From positions 62,001-126,000 of the forward strand of contig NZ_JAIELN010000012.1 of NCBI RefSeq assembly GCF_019753045.1: 64,000 nt of DNA, written 5' to 3'. Numbering within the stretch: position 1 is the stretch's first letter; each line of letters starts with the position of its first letter. The stretch is from Hyphomicrobium sp. (lineage in GTDB: Bacteria; Pseudomonadota; Alphaproteobacteria; Rhizobiales; Hyphomicrobiaceae). Both the position numbers and the translations under genes were made by a program. Below the pieces are notes generated by a model. It was given only the letters and a program-made list of their open reading frames with translations. It ran no database searches and had not been told where the DNA came from. Below, in pieces: positions 34,164 to 43,474 of this stretch.

Positions 34164-36524
34164 TCAGGCGACTTTATCGCCCATCGGCAGATTTCTGAGC
34201 CGCTTGCCGGTCGCCGCGAAGATGGCATTGGCAAGCGCAGGCGCAAACGGCGGGACGCCCGGTTCACCGACGCCACCGGCATGGACGCCCCACGGCGCAT
34301 CGATGATGTGCACCGAGACCTTCTGCGGATAATTGCTCATCCGCGTCACGTCGTAGTCGGTGAAATTCGACTGCTCCACAGCGCCGTTCTTGAAGGTGAT
34401 GCCGCTGTAGAGCGCGTTCGACATGCCCATGACGGCAGCGCCCTCCATCTGCGAACGGATGCGCTCGGGATTGACGTGGAAGCCGCAATCGATCGCCGAC
34501 GTCACCTCCGGCACACGGATCGTTCCGTCGTCATCGATCGCGACATGGACGACGCTCGCGACATAGCTCGCGAACGCGCGATGGACTGCTATCCCGAGGC
34601 CCTGACGCGGAGGCAACGCCTTACCCCAGCCTGCATTCTCCGCCGCAACGCGGACGACGTTCTTCAGGCGCGCCGTGTTGATTGGAAATTCCTTGTAGGG
34701 CTCGCCGTAGTTCCAGAAGTCGTCGGGGAAGCCCGCTGTCTTCGGATCAATCTCGCGGTCCGGACCGAGGAGCTCGAGAAGGAAGTCCTTCGGGTCGCGA
34801 CCTAGCTTGTGGGCAACTTCGCAGACGACTGACTGCGCGGCAAACGCCCGCTGAATGTTCGAGACCGAGCGGAACCAGCCGATGCGCGTGTGCGCCATCG
34901 CCTGGCCGTTCTCACAGCGGATGTTTGGAATATCGAACGGCATATCGACAAAGCCCATGCCGTATTCGATCGGGAACTGGTAGCCGTCATCCTGCTTGAA
35001 CGTCGAGACGATGGACGGCGCGACCGTGCGGTGCCGCCAGCCGGAGACCTTGCCTGCACCATCGACCGCAACCTCGATACGCTCGACGGAGGTCGTGTGA
35101 TAGAACGCATGCTGAATGTCGTCCTCGCGCGTCCATTGGACGAGCACCGGTTTGCCGCCCATTTTCTGCGAAAGCAGTGCGGCCTCGAGCATGAAGTCCC
35201 ACTTCGACTTACGTCCGAAGCCGCCGCCAAGAAGCGAGACGTGTACAGTCACATTCTCAATCGGCATTTTCAGAGCTTCGGCGATTTCCTTCCGTGCGCC
35301 GTACGGGCTTTGTACCGGTGCCCAGATCTCAGCTTTGCCGTCGACGATGCGAGCGATGGCGACAAGTGGCTCCATCGGTGCCTGCACGAGATGTCGGCCG
35401 TGATATTCGGCTGTAATGACGTCCTTGGCGTTGGCAAATGCCGCGTCGGGATCACCTTGGTTGCGCAGAACTTTGCCGGGCTTTGCTGCCGTCGCCGACA
35501 TTTCTGCCGCGTAAGCAGCGCTATCGTAACTGGTGTTGGGGCTGTCTTCCCATTCGATCGTCAGCGCCTCGCGACCTTGCAGCGCTGCATACGTGGTGTT
35601 GGCGACGACTGCGATGCCGCCCAGCTGTCCGAACTTGCGCGGGACCGTGAACACGCCTTCGATTTCGTGCACGGCCTCGACGCCCGGCACCTTGAGCGCT
35701 GCCGAAGCGTCGTAGGACTTCACCTTACTGCCGAGAACAGCGGGACGAGCGATGACGGCGAACTTCATACCGGGCAAACGCGTGTCGGCTCCGTAGCCCG
35801 CCTTGCCGATGGTGATGTCGCGCAAATCCGCGATCTGGACTTCGCCCTTCCCCATCAACGTGAATTCGTTCGGCGACTTGTAGAGGATCGTTTCGGGAGC
35901 CGGCACCGGGACCGCCATCGCGGCTTCGGCGAGTTCGCCAAAGCCCAGGACCTTGCCTGTTTCCTTTCCTTCCTTGTCGAGCAGCGCCACCTGATGATTG
36001 CGTGCGCGGCAGAGCGTGGGGTCGACCTTCCACTTGGCTGCGGCCGCGGTCTCCAGCATTTGGCGCATCGCGGCCCCGCATTGACGCATGGGCTGGATGA
36101 AATGGCGCATGCTTCGGGAACCGTCGGTGTCCTGGTTGCCGTATTTCGGCTCATCGCCCGGCGCCTGCACGAGCGTCACGCGCGACCAGTCGGCGCCCAT
36201 CTCGTCGGCAACGACCATAGGAAGGCTCGTTCTGATGCCGGTGCCCATCTCGCTTCTGTGCGTGACGATCGTCAGGGCACCATCGGGCGCAATGGCGATG
36301 AACACATGCGGATCGGCGACGACGCCGTCCGGCATCGTGAGACCGCCGGTGGGGTAGGGTTTCAGGGCTTCTCTCGCGCTCGCGGGCGTAATGCGAACGG
36401 CGAGCACCAAGCCCGTCGCCGTCAACAACCCGCCAAGCACACCGCGGCGGCTGACGTTCGATATCTCGGCGTCGAATCTCTGGACGTTTTCCGTATCTAC
36501 TTCGGTTTTGAGGTAATGCAGCAT
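34164..36524 (-). CDS. iorB: Molybdenum hydroxylase large subunit (isoquinoline 1-oxidoreductase beta / aldehyde oxidase type)
   Basis: 786 residues from the ATG at 36524, placed 2 bp after the small-subunit stop and preceded by GGGAGGGG. It would hydroxylate an aldehyde or N-heterocycle using molybdopterin cytosine dinucleotide. A twin-arginine-like signal (SRRGVLGGLLTATGLVLAV, about residues 26-44, ending ITPASA) suggests export with the small subunit, as in PaoABC or IorAB relatives. Cofactor motifs include RSEMGTGIRTSLPMVVADEMG, LLGGGFGRKSKWDFMLEAALL near residue 430, and the catalytic glutamate in GVGEPGVPPFAPALANAI near the end. No FAD subunit is encoded here, so electrons should leave to a cytochrome. 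Substrate is not deducible. Confidence 0.92.
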   Translation of the reverse strand: MLHYLKTEVDTENVQRFDAEISNVSRRGVLGGLLTATGLVLAVRITPASAREALKPYPTGGLTMPDGVVADPHVFIAIAPDGALTIVTHRSEMGTGIRTSLPMVVADEMGADWSRVTLVQAPGDEPKYGNQDTDGSRSMRHFIQPMRQCGAAMRQMLETAAAAKWKVDPTLCRARNHQVALLDKEGKETGKVLGFGELAEAAMAVPVPAPETILYKSPNEFTLMGKGEVQIADLRDITIGKAGYGADTRLPGMKFAVIARPAVLGSKVKSYDASAALKVPGVEAVHEIEGVFTVPRKFGQLGGIAVVANTTYAALQGREALTIEWEDSPNTSYDSAAYAAEMSATAAKPGKVLRNQGDPDAAFANAKDVITAEYHGRHLVQAPMEPLVAIARIVDGKAEIWAPVQSPYGARKEIAEALKMPIENVTVHVSLLGGGFGRKSKWDFMLEAALLSQKMGGKPVLVQWTREDDIQHAFYHTTSVERIEVAVDGAGKVSGWRHRTVAPSIVSTFKQDDGYQFPIEYGMGFVDMPFDIPNIRCENGQAMAHTRIGWFRSVSNIQRAFAAQSVVCEVAHKLGRDPKDFLLELLGPDREIDPKTAGFPDDFWNYGEPYKEFPINTARLKNVVRVAAENAGWGKALPPRQGLGIAVHRAFASYVASVVHVAIDDDGTIRVPEVTSAIDCGFHVNPERIRSQMEGAAVMGMSNALYSGITFKNGAVEQSNFTDYDVTRMSNYPQKVSVHIIDAPWGVHAGGVGEPGVPPFAPALANAIFAATGKRLRNLPMGDKVA

Positions 36525-36526
36525 GA

Positions 36527-36985
36527 TCAGACCCCTCCCGCAGCAAGACGAACGGCTTCGTGAATGCGCTGATAGCATCCGCACCTGCAGATGTTTCCCG
36601 ACATGGCCTCGACGATTTCGGCGTCGGAGGGCGCGCGATTTTTGGCGAGCAACGAAGCTGCCTGCATGATCTGTCCAGCCTGGCAGAAGCCGCACTGCGG
36701 CACGCTGATCTTGCGCCAAGCCTGCTGGACGGCGTGCTCCCCATCCGGGCTCAAGCCCTCGATCGTCGTGACAGATTTGCCGGCCGCTTCGCCGAGCGTC
36801 GTCTGGCACGAACGGACAGCAACGCCATCGAGATGAACCGTACATGCGCCGCAGACGCCTGCACCGCATCCGAATTTCGTGCCAGTCAGATTGAGCATGT
36901 CGCGGACATACCAGAGCAGCGGCATGTTCGGATCGCCGCTGAACTCGTGAGCTTCGCCGTTTATCGTGATGGATGACATACCCAT
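36527..36985 (-). CDS. iorA: Molybdenum hydroxylase small [2Fe-2S] subunit
   Basis: 152 residues; the ATG at 36985 has AAGGAGAG upstream, and an ATG at 36979 is equally possible. The N-terminal plant-ferredoxin-type cluster has C-x4-C-x2-C in KFGCGAGVCGACTVHLDG plus a later Cys in VRSCQTT. The C-terminal four-helix cluster domain has QCGFCQAG and NICRCGCYQR. Two clusters carry electrons from the Mo site of IorB. There is no signal peptide, so it would hitchhike with the large subunit's Tat-like signal. First gene of a two-gene operon. Confidence 0.94.
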   Translation of the reverse strand: MGMSSITINGEAHEFSGDPNMPLLWYVRDMLNLTGTKFGCGAGVCGACTVHLDGVAVRSCQTTLGEAAGKSVTTIEGLSPDGEHAVQQAWRKISVPQCGFCQAGQIMQAASLLAKNRAPSDAEIVEAMSGNICRCGCYQRIHEAVRLAAGGV

Positions 36986-37075
36986 ACTCTCCTTCTAGTT
37001 CGCGTGTTCGAATTTCAGACTTCAATGGATTTCCGCTCGCGGCGAACGCGAGCGCAACTTGCTTTCAAGATTTCT

Positions 37076-38719
37076 TCACGGCGCGAGTAGCGTGAATGGC
37101 CAAAGGTACACCTGCGCCATGACAAGTAGTCCGACGAGCGTCGCAAGCGCGAGTGAATGGAAGAACACAAAACGAAGTATCGCCCCCTCGTGCCCGTACC
37201 ATTTGGTGGCAGTCGAGGCGACCACAATAGATTGCGCATCTATCATCTTGCCCATGACGCCGCCCGCGCTATTTGCCGCTGCCATAAGGACCGGATTGAT
37301 GCCGAGCTGTTCAGCCGTGATCCGCTGCAAGCCGCCGAACAATACGTTCGACGATGTGTCCGATCCTGTCAGCGCCACACCGAGCCAGCCGATGAGCGTG
37401 CCGAAGAACGGATATGCCCATCCTGTGTGAGCAAGCGTCAGCCCGAGCGTTGCGTCGCTGCCGGAGTAACGCGTGATGAAGCCAATCGCCATCATGCACG
37501 AGATCGTCAAAAGCGAGTAGCGGACCACGTAGATGGTCTTGGCGTACATCCGCGCGAGTTGGCCGAGACTGTATCCCAAGAAGATGCCGGAGATGATCGC
37601 AGAAATCAGAATACCTGTTCCCGTGGCGGACAGAATGTTGACGTTGAAGATTGCGGCTTCGGCGTGCGGCGATTGAACGACGGGCGGCATTTTCTGCACG
37701 AGTTCGTGCAGACCCATGACCGGAATCTTCTGTATCCAAATTCCATCGAGCGCGGCGCGGACTTGCGGCGTTCCCCAAAGAAAAACGAAGACCGCGAGAA
37801 TGATCCACGGCGTCCATGCGCGGCCTATAACGGCCAGCGAATGAGAGACGGCCGCCGGCGCGAGGGGCTTTTCCGGAACGGGGTCATTCGGCAGCTTGGT
37901 CATCGGAACGGCCGGGCTCCAGACCCGCAAAAAGAGCGCGAGAGCCGCCATCGAAACGAGCGAGGCGACGACGTTGACCAGCCATGGTCCGTGAAAATTG
38001 GAGACGAGATACTGCGGTATCGCGAAGGAAACTCCGGCGACGAGGATCGGCGGCCAGACTTCGATCATTTTGCGAAAACCGACGAAGGCCCAAATCAACC
38101 AGAACGGAACGATGACTGCAAAGGGCGCAAGCTGACGGCCGACGGTCGCGCTCAACTCGTAGAGATCGAGCCCGGTGACGGCAGCCAGCGCCACGAGCGG
38201 TGTCCCGAGCGCGCCGAATGCAACGGGTGCGGTATTGGCGATCAGCGACAGGCCCGACGCGGCGAGCGGCGGAAAGCCCAAGCCGATCAGCATTGCAGCC
38301 GTCACCGCGACGGGCGTTCCAAAGCCGGCGGCGCCTTCGAAGAACGCGCCGAATGAAAACGCGACGAACAGAAGTTGCAGCCGGCGATCGTTGCTTATCG
38401 CGCCGATCGATTTTTGCAGGACGTCGAACTCGCCTTTTTCGCTCGCGAGGCGATAAAGAAAAATGACATTCAGAATGATCCAGCCGATCGGCAAAAGGCC
38501 GAAAGCCGCGCCATAGACAGCGGCCATGCCGGCCATTTTCGCCGGCATTCCATAGGCGAGGATGGCGACCAGCAGGGCCGCGCCGAGGCCAAGGAGAGCG
38601 GCGATGTGGGCGCGCAATTCGAAGAGGCCGATACCTGCAAGCAGGACGACCACTGGAATGATGGCCACGACTGCGGACAACGGCATATTGGCAAAAGGGT
38701 CATATATTTGCGACCACAT
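37076..38719 (-). CDS. L-lactate/glycolate permease family transporter (LldP/GlcA)
   Basis: 547 residues from the ATG at 38719 (MWSQIYDP), with GAGGGG about 10-15 nt upstream. It is an inner-membrane proton symporter for 2-hydroxy-monocarboxylates by family. About 13 membrane helices; typical marks are AFSFGAFFEGAAGFGTPVAV, TAPVAFGALGTPLVALA, FGTLIGWLGVALTGSDTSSN and the C-terminal ANSAGGVMGKMIDAQSIVVA. No lactate dehydrogenase gene is nearby; instead the neighbour is the IorAB molybdenum hydroxylase, 90 bp downstream on the same strand. The divergent FCD-type GntR gene is the probable regulator. Confidence 0.93.
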   Translation of the reverse strand: MWSQIYDPFANMPLSAVVAIIPVVVLLAGIGLFELRAHIAALLGLGAALLVAILAYGMPAKMAGMAAVYGAAFGLLPIGWIILNVIFLYRLASEKGEFDVLQKSIGAISNDRRLQLLFVAFSFGAFFEGAAGFGTPVAVTAAMLIGLGFPPLAASGLSLIANTAPVAFGALGTPLVALAAVTGLDLYELSATVGRQLAPFAVIVPFWLIWAFVGFRKMIEVWPPILVAGVSFAIPQYLVSNFHGPWLVNVVASLVSMAALALFLRVWSPAVPMTKLPNDPVPEKPLAPAAVSHSLAVIGRAWTPWIILAVFVFLWGTPQVRAALDGIWIQKIPVMGLHELVQKMPPVVQSPHAEAAIFNVNILSATGTGILISAIISGIFLGYSLGQLARMYAKTIYVVRYSLLTISCMMAIGFITRYSGSDATLGLTLAHTGWAYPFFGTLIGWLGVALTGSDTSSNVLFGGLQRITAEQLGINPVLMAAANSAGGVMGKMIDAQSIVVASTATKWYGHEGAILRFVFFHSLALATLVGLLVMAQVYLWPFTLLAP

Positions 38720-38766
38720 ACGACCCGTGCCCCTCAACATCGCGGTGCTAGACTGCAGCGGTGTTT

Positions 38767-38787
38767 CTGGTAAATTTTTTATACCAG
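38767..38787. promoter_or_regulatory. Operator-like palindrome between lldP-type and GntR-type genes
   Basis: ctggta and taccag flank an AT-rich 9-bp centre in a 21-bp palindrome, 48 bp upstream of the permease start. FCD-type GntR regulators bind TGGT-n-ACCA palindromes, and the gene for such a regulator is adjacent and divergent, so this is a strong candidate operator. Confidence 0.65.
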
Positions 38788-38897
38788 TGATGGCGAATGG
38801 TCAAATCAGCGAGCCATATAGCTGAACGGAAATAGATAATGGCATCCGCGGGCACGCCGGTTTAGAATTGGGCGCATTACCACAGGGATCAGGCACA

Positions 38898-39659
38898 ATG
38901 CTTGCCGTACGTACGCCAAAAATCGCGGACGCAATCGCATCGAAAATCGAGAAGCTCATTCTCGAGGGCGCACTTCGTCCGGGCGAGAAACTCGCGCCGG
39001 AGCGCGAGCTTGCGCAAAAGCTCGACGTGTCGCGGCCGTCGCTGAGAGAAGGCATCGATAAGCTCGTGCGACGCGGACTGCTGAAATCTTCGAAGAACGG
39101 AACATTCGTCGCCCAGTTCCTGTCGCCGATCATGGCGCCGCTGGCGAACCTCTATCGCGGCAACCAACAGGCGTTCACAGACTATTTCGAGTTTCGCAAA
39201 TGTGTGGAGGCGCAGGCCGCGCGAGATGCTGCGCTTCGGGCGACGGACGTCGAAAGGGCGGCCATTCGAGCCTGCCTGGACGACATGCGCAAAGCTCACA
39301 AGCTCGAGGATCCAGCGCAGGAAGCGGAAGCCGACGTGACATTGCACATGCTCGTCTACGAAGCTGGGCACAACTTCGTCGTACTGCACGTGATGCGTGC
39401 GCTCAGCGAACTTCTTCGAAACAATATCTTCTTCAACCGGAAGAACCTGTATTTGAAGGCGGGCGTCCGCGAGAAACTTCTGGCGCAGCACCTCGCAATC
39501 GGCGAGGCCGTCCTCTCAGGAGATCCGGAGCGCGCGGAAACGGCGGCGGCCGATCATATCGGCTTCGTGTTTGACACCGTTGCGGAAATCCAGAGGGCGA
39601 GCGCGCGGCTCGATACGTCGCTGCTTCGCGCGCGGAGGCGCGATTTCCTGGCAGGCTGA
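38898..39659 (+). CDS. GntR-family regulator, FCD (FadR/LldR) subfamily
   Basis: 253 residues from the ATG at 38898. The N-terminal winged HTH has LRPGEKLAPERELAQKLDVSRPSLREGIDKLVRRGLL. The C-terminal FCD domain keeps the metal-ligand set: Asp and His in DVTLHMLVYEAGH, His in LAQHLAIG, and His in ADHIGFV. In LldR-type members the metal-bound ligand is lactate or a similar 2-hydroxy acid. Divergent from the permease gene with a fitting operator between them, so it probably regulates lactate/glycolate uptake and possibly the IorAB genes beyond. Confidence 0.92.
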   Translation: MLAVRTPKIADAIASKIEKLILEGALRPGEKLAPERELAQKLDVSRPSLREGIDKLVRRGLLKSSKNGTFVAQFLSPIMAPLANLYRGNQQAFTDYFEFRKCVEAQAARDAALRATDVERAAIRACLDDMRKAHKLEDPAQEAEADVTLHMLVYEAGHNFVVLHVMRALSELLRNNIFFNRKNLYLKAGVREKLLAQHLAIGEAVLSGDPERAETAAADHIGFVFDTVAEIQRASARLDTSLLRARRRDFLAG

Positions 39660-39877
39660 TCAGGCAGCTCGAAGCGTCAATATAACTCGGACGCCATTAT
39701 TTCGCCGCAACCTATTCACGCGGGCTTCATATCGCTGCCTTTATCCCTCATCGTCGAAGCGATAGCTTCGGCTTCGTCGAATTGAGGCATTCGCCGAATT
39801 TGCAACTAAAGAGAACGTCGAGGCTATATCGATTCGCGGCGTCATACGGGGACGCAGCAATAATCCGAGGAAACAAC

Positions 39878-41755
39878 ATGAAATCTACCCGACAAGCGAT
39901 CTTGGCTGGAGCATCGCTTTTGGCAGCAGTGGCCGCAACGCCGACACTCGTTCGAGCCGACGATCAACAGAAGTGGCCGGGCAACAACGGCGACAACAGG
40001 GGCAAGGACGACAATCAAAGGCGCCGCGGCAACGAAGATCGCGGCGGTCAGGATCGCGGCCCGCGGGGTCAGCAGGATCGTGGTCAGCAGGATCGCATGC
40101 AGCAGGGTCAGCAGGACCGCGGTCAGCAGGATCGGATGCAGCAGGGTCAACAGGACCGCGGTCAGCAGGATCGCGGCCGGCAGGACCGCGGCCAGAAGGC
40201 CCAGCAGTGGCAACAGCAGCAAGAGCGGCAGGACCGGGCGGTCGGACGGAGGGATCGGGAACCGGGCTCGAATGGACCGGGCAAGCAGTTTGGCGGTGAC
40301 CAGCCTAACGGCAATCCGAATGCATTCGTCAAACCGCAACAGATGAACCCGCAGCAGCAACCCCAACAGTTGCCCAACACCAAACCGCAAAACTTCGACA
40401 ACCAGTTCGGCAATCCCGGTCGAGACAAAGAGAAACACAAGCGGGACCAGCAGAAGCAATTCGGCGGACGAGATCAGGGACCAAATCCCGGTGCCAGCGG
40501 CCCCGACAATCGGCCTATCGTCGACAATCCGAACGGCCCGCAGAAGCAGTTCGGCGGACGGGATCAGGGACAAAACCAAGGGCCAAACGCTGGAGGCAAC
40601 AACCCCGGCAATCGGCCTTTCGTCGACAATCCGAACGGCCCTCAGAAGGAGTTCGGTGGACGGGATCCGCGCCGCGAAAATCGGCCTTTCGACAATCCGA
40701 ACGGCAAGCCGCCGCAGGCGACCAACTTCGGCCAGCCACGCCAACCACTCTCTGCGGCTGACGCAAAACGCAGGTTCGAAACGATGCGCGGCGAGCGCAA
40801 AGAGGTCAAAATCGACGGTGGCAAAGGCGTTGTCATCGAAGAGCCGGGCAAACGCCGGATCTTCAAGGAGAACAATCGCATGGTCATCCAGCACGATGAG
40901 ACCGAGCGGTTGCGGCGCGTGGCACCGAACGCCCGCTTCGAGAAGGGACAAGGCGGCTCGAACGTCTCGATCATCGATCGGCCCGGCGGCTACCGGGTCT
41001 ATTCGGAGACCGACTCCAATGGCCAGTTGCTCCGGCGGTATCGCCGCGGGCCGGATGGACGCGATGTCATCATCATCGACAACCGCCGCCGCCACGGAAA
41101 TGGTTTCGGCAAAGGCGTCGCGACGGGCGTCGGGATCGGCATCGGCGTCGTGGCCGGAGCTGCGATCCTGAATTCCATCCTCGATGTGCCGCCGCCGCGC
41201 GTCAGAATTCCGCGCGATAAGTATATCGTCGACTACGGTCGTGCGAACGATGACGATCTGTATGAAGCCCTCAGCGCGCCGCCGGTCGACGACTACGACG
41301 ACCGCTACTCGCTCGATGAGATTCGGGCGACGGTCGGCCTTCGCGACCGCATGCGTCGTATCGATCTCGACGACATCACCTTCGAGTTCGGCTCGTGGGA
41401 TGTCGATCCGAGCCAATACCGCAAGCTGGAACGTATCGCGCGTGGGATGAACCGAGTCATCGACCGCAATCCCAACGAGGTCTTCATGATCGAAGGCTAC
41501 ACCGATGCCGTCGGATCGGAGGAAGACAATCTCTCACTGTCGGACCGGCGCGCCGAGTCCGTCGCGGAGGTGTTGTCCGAGCAGTTCAATGTGCCGTTCG
41601 AAAACCTGGTCACGCAGGGCTATGGCGAGCAATACCTGAAGGTGCCGACCCAGGCTCCCGAACGGCTCAACCGTCGCGTTGCGGTCCGGCGCATCACGCC
41701 GCTTCTGTCGCGTGACAATGGACCGCCTCCGCCGCCGAGCCGGTATCCGGACTAA
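39878..41755 (+). CDS. OmpA-domain envelope protein with Gln/Arg/Asp-rich repeats
   Basis: 625 residues from the ATG at 39878 (GAGGA upstream). Signal peptide to about residue 28 (TLVRA-D). Residues 30-300 are low complexity: a 13-residue unit DRGQQDRMQQGQQ occurs about twice and in part, then units of about 30-34 residues based on FGGRDQG-x-NPG-x-DNRP-x-VDNPNGPQK appear three times. A glycine-rich hydrophobic stretch (GVATGVGIGIGVVAGAAILNSIL, about residue 410) may span or insert in a membrane. The last 120 residues are an OmpA/MotB-type peptidoglycan-binding domain (FEFGSWDVDPSQY, IEGYTDAVGSEEDNLSLSDRR, LVTQGYGEQYL). Probably tethers the outer envelope to peptidoglycan, with a long charged arm. 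Next gene starts 13 bp later. Confidence 0.88.
   Translation: MKSTRQAILAGASLLAAVAATPTLVRADDQQKWPGNNGDNRGKDDNQRRRGNEDRGGQDRGPRGQQDRGQQDRMQQGQQDRGQQDRMQQGQQDRGQQDRGRQDRGQKAQQWQQQQERQDRAVGRRDREPGSNGPGKQFGGDQPNGNPNAFVKPQQMNPQQQPQQLPNTKPQNFDNQFGNPGRDKEKHKRDQQKQFGGRDQGPNPGASGPDNRPIVDNPNGPQKQFGGRDQGQNQGPNAGGNNPGNRPFVDNPNGPQKEFGGRDPRRENRPFDNPNGKPPQATNFGQPRQPLSAADAKRRFETMRGERKEVKIDGGKGVVIEEPGKRRIFKENNRMVIQHDETERLRRVAPNARFEKGQGGSNVSIIDRPGGYRVYSETDSNGQLLRRYRRGPDGRDVIIIDNRRRHGNGFGKGVATGVGIGIGVVAGAAILNSILDVPPPRVRIPRDKYIVDYGRANDDDLYEALSAPPVDDYDDRYSLDEIRATVGLRDRMRRIDLDDITFEFGSWDVDPSQYRKLERIARGMNRVIDRNPNEVFMIEGYTDAVGSEEDNLSLSDRRAESVAEVLSEQFNVPFENLVTQGYGEQYLKVPTQAPERLNRRVAVRRITPLLSRDNGPPPPPSRYPD
40057..40200 (+). 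repeat. In-frame tandem repeats encoding DRGQQDRMQQGQQ units
   Basis: About 39-bp units inside the OmpA-domain gene, built from ggtcagcaggatcg-like blocks, with near-identical copies and partial copies. The second repeat family (about 90-100 bp units, roughly 40450-40710) follows in the same gene. Such repeats can change copy number by slippage or recombination without shifting frame, as both units are multiples of three. Confidence 0.7.
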
Positions 41756-41768
41756 CTCGGAGTAAGCC

Positions 41769-43463
41769 GTGCTTCGCCGGATCGTGCTGATAGGAGCGAC
41801 TGGCTTCTTCGGACGGCGGCTTGCACGGCGCCTCGCCACCATTCCGGATGTCGAGCTCACGCTGACATCGCGCAGTGAGGAGCGAGTTCGAGACTTCGCG
41901 AAGACGCTAGAAGGGGGTGAGCACATCACCCCCTTTTCTTTTGACCGGGACGACGCGTCGAGCATCGCGCGGCTCGGGTCTCTATCTCCGTGGCTTGTCA
42001 TCGACGCTTCGGGGCCCTTCCAGTCGACCGGTTACGATCTTGCGCGCGCAGCAATTGGGTTCGGTGCGCATTGGATCGATCTCGCCGACGCCCGCGACTA
42101 CCTTCTCGGTTTCAGCGCCGCGCTTGACGCGGCGGCCCGGAAGACGGGCGTCGTCGCGCGTGCAGGCGCGAGTTCGACGCCCGCCTTGTCGATGGCCGTC
42201 GTCACGGACGTGACCGATGGATGGCAGCGCGTCGACAGCGTCGACATCGCGATTTTGCCCGGTGGCGCCGGTGACGTCGGCGAAGCCGTCATTCGCGCAA
42301 TTCTCTCGTACACCGGCGCGAAGATCACGGTCTACGAAGAGGGTGTGGAACGGGAGATATCCGGATGGGGCAGCGTCACCCGCGCAAAGATCGCGCGGCT
42401 CGGAACTCGTTACCTGTCGCCGGTGGAGACGGCGGACGCAACCCTGATGCAGCACCGCTTCAACGTCGCGTCGCGCGTGTCGTTCAGCGCGGGACTTGAG
42501 TCCCGCATCGAACATTTCGGACTTGTCGCTCTCGCGCAGCTGAGACGGCGCGGGTTGATTTCACGGCCAGAGACCTTGGCGCCACTTCTTGGGAAGGCGC
42601 GGCGGGTAACGCGCCTCTTTGCGACCGATCGCGGAGGCATGACGATCACGTGCGCCGGGCTCGACGCGGGCGGCCGGCAAATTTGTGCTCGCTGGTTTCT
42701 TCATGCCGAGAAAGGGGCAGGTCCCGACGTTCCAGTTCTTCCGGCTGTTGCGTTGACGCGATCGCTGCTTCGCGGCGAGAGCGAAACTGGTGCCGGGATT
42801 GCGGCCTTGCCGCTCCCTGCAATCGAAGCCGAGATGACGCGGCCGTCGCTCACGACGACGCGCACCATACAAAGCGGAGGCGACACCTGCCTTCTCGCGT
42901 TGGCGTGCGGGGAAGACGCCTACCGGCGATTACCCAGCGCAATTCGAGCTTTTCACGATCAGACTGCGCCGCCAGTCTGGGCCGGCAAAGCCGACATCGA
43001 CGCTTCGAACTCGATCGCCGGACGTTTACTGAGGGCTGTCTTCGGCTTGCCGTCCCCAGCGCGCGGCGTCGACGTAACGGTTACAGTGGATCGCACCGGA
43101 GACGAAGAAATCTGGCAACGGAATTTCGATGGCCAGCGCTTTGCTTCTCGGCTTGCGCACAAAGGCAGGAACGTCGTTTCCGAACGTTTTGGGCCGATCG
43201 AGATCCTGATGGCGATTGACGCCGACAGCATTGAGGTTCGGATGCCCGTTGCCGGTTGGCGCATTGGCCGGATCAGACTGCCGCTCATGCTTGCGCCGAC
43301 ATCGAAGACTCGCGAATTCGTGGGCGAGGACGGCCGCTTTCATTTCGATGTTGCGATCGGACTGCCGGTCATCGGGCTCTTGGCGCATTATCGCGGCTGG
43401 CTCGAGCCGAAGACCAGTCACGCTCTCAAGCAGACTTCGGTCGCATCGTCATGTACTGGGTAG
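41769..43463 (+). CDS. Saccharopine-dehydrogenase-like oxidoreductase with DUF4166 domain
   Basis: 564 residues from a GTG at 41769, 13 bp after the OmpA-domain gene. The N-terminal Rossmann domain (RIVLIGATGFFGRRLARRLA) and VIDASGPFQSTGYDLARAAI match the saccharopine-dehydrogenase NADP-binding family. From about residue 385 the sequence (PSAIRAFHDQTAPPVWAGKADI, later GEDGRFHFDVAIGLPVIGLLAHYRGWL) matches DUF4166. The combined protein occurs in several alphaproteobacteria; the reaction is not known, and it should not be read as lysine synthesis. Convergent with the thermonuclease gene, 11 bp apart. Confidence 0.85.
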   Translation: MLRRIVLIGATGFFGRRLARRLATIPDVELTLTSRSEERVRDFAKTLEGGEHITPFSFDRDDASSIARLGSLSPWLVIDASGPFQSTGYDLARAAIGFGAHWIDLADARDYLLGFSAALDAAARKTGVVARAGASSTPALSMAVVTDVTDGWQRVDSVDIAILPGGAGDVGEAVIRAILSYTGAKITVYEEGVEREISGWGSVTRAKIARLGTRYLSPVETADATLMQHRFNVASRVSFSAGLESRIEHFGLVALAQLRRRGLISRPETLAPLLGKARRVTRLFATDRGGMTITCAGLDAGGRQICARWFLHAEKGAGPDVPVLPAVALTRSLLRGESETGAGIAALPLPAIEAEMTRPSLTTTRTIQSGGDTCLLALACGEDAYRRLPSAIRAFHDQTAPPVWAGKADIDASNSIAGRLLRAVFGLPSPARGVDVTVTVDRTGDEEIWQRNFDGQRFASRLAHKGRNVVSERFGPIEILMAIDADSIEVRMPVAGWRIGRIRLPLMLAPTSKTREFVGEDGRFHFDVAIGLPVIGLLAHYRGWLEPKTSHALKQTSVASSCTG

Positions 43464-43474
43464 GTGGGCGCCGA

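Noticed and set aside
34890-36563. 557-codon open frame on the plus strand across the molybdenum hydroxylase gene
   Set aside because: Antisense to a gene with intact catalytic motifs; the translation is Arg/His-rich without any domain.
36525-37025. N-terminal extension of the hydroxylase large subunit
   Set aside because: Would overlap the small-subunit gene completely; the ATG at 36524 gives the twin-arginine-like signal in the right place.
37157-38356. 399-codon plus-strand frame antisense to the lactate-type permease
   Set aside because: Highly charged, non-protein-like translation; the opposite strand encodes clear membrane helices.
39751-39780. Hairpin cgaagc-gata-gcttcg before the OmpA-domain gene
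   Set aside because: Short stem without a T-run; too common in GC-rich DNA to call a terminator of the GntR-type gene.
39842-41416. Long open frame of 524 codons on the minus strand inside the OmpA-domain gene
   Set aside because: It is a by-product of GC-rich codon bias and repeats; the plus-strand frame has a signal peptide and OmpA domain, while this one has no recognisable domain or ribosome binding site.
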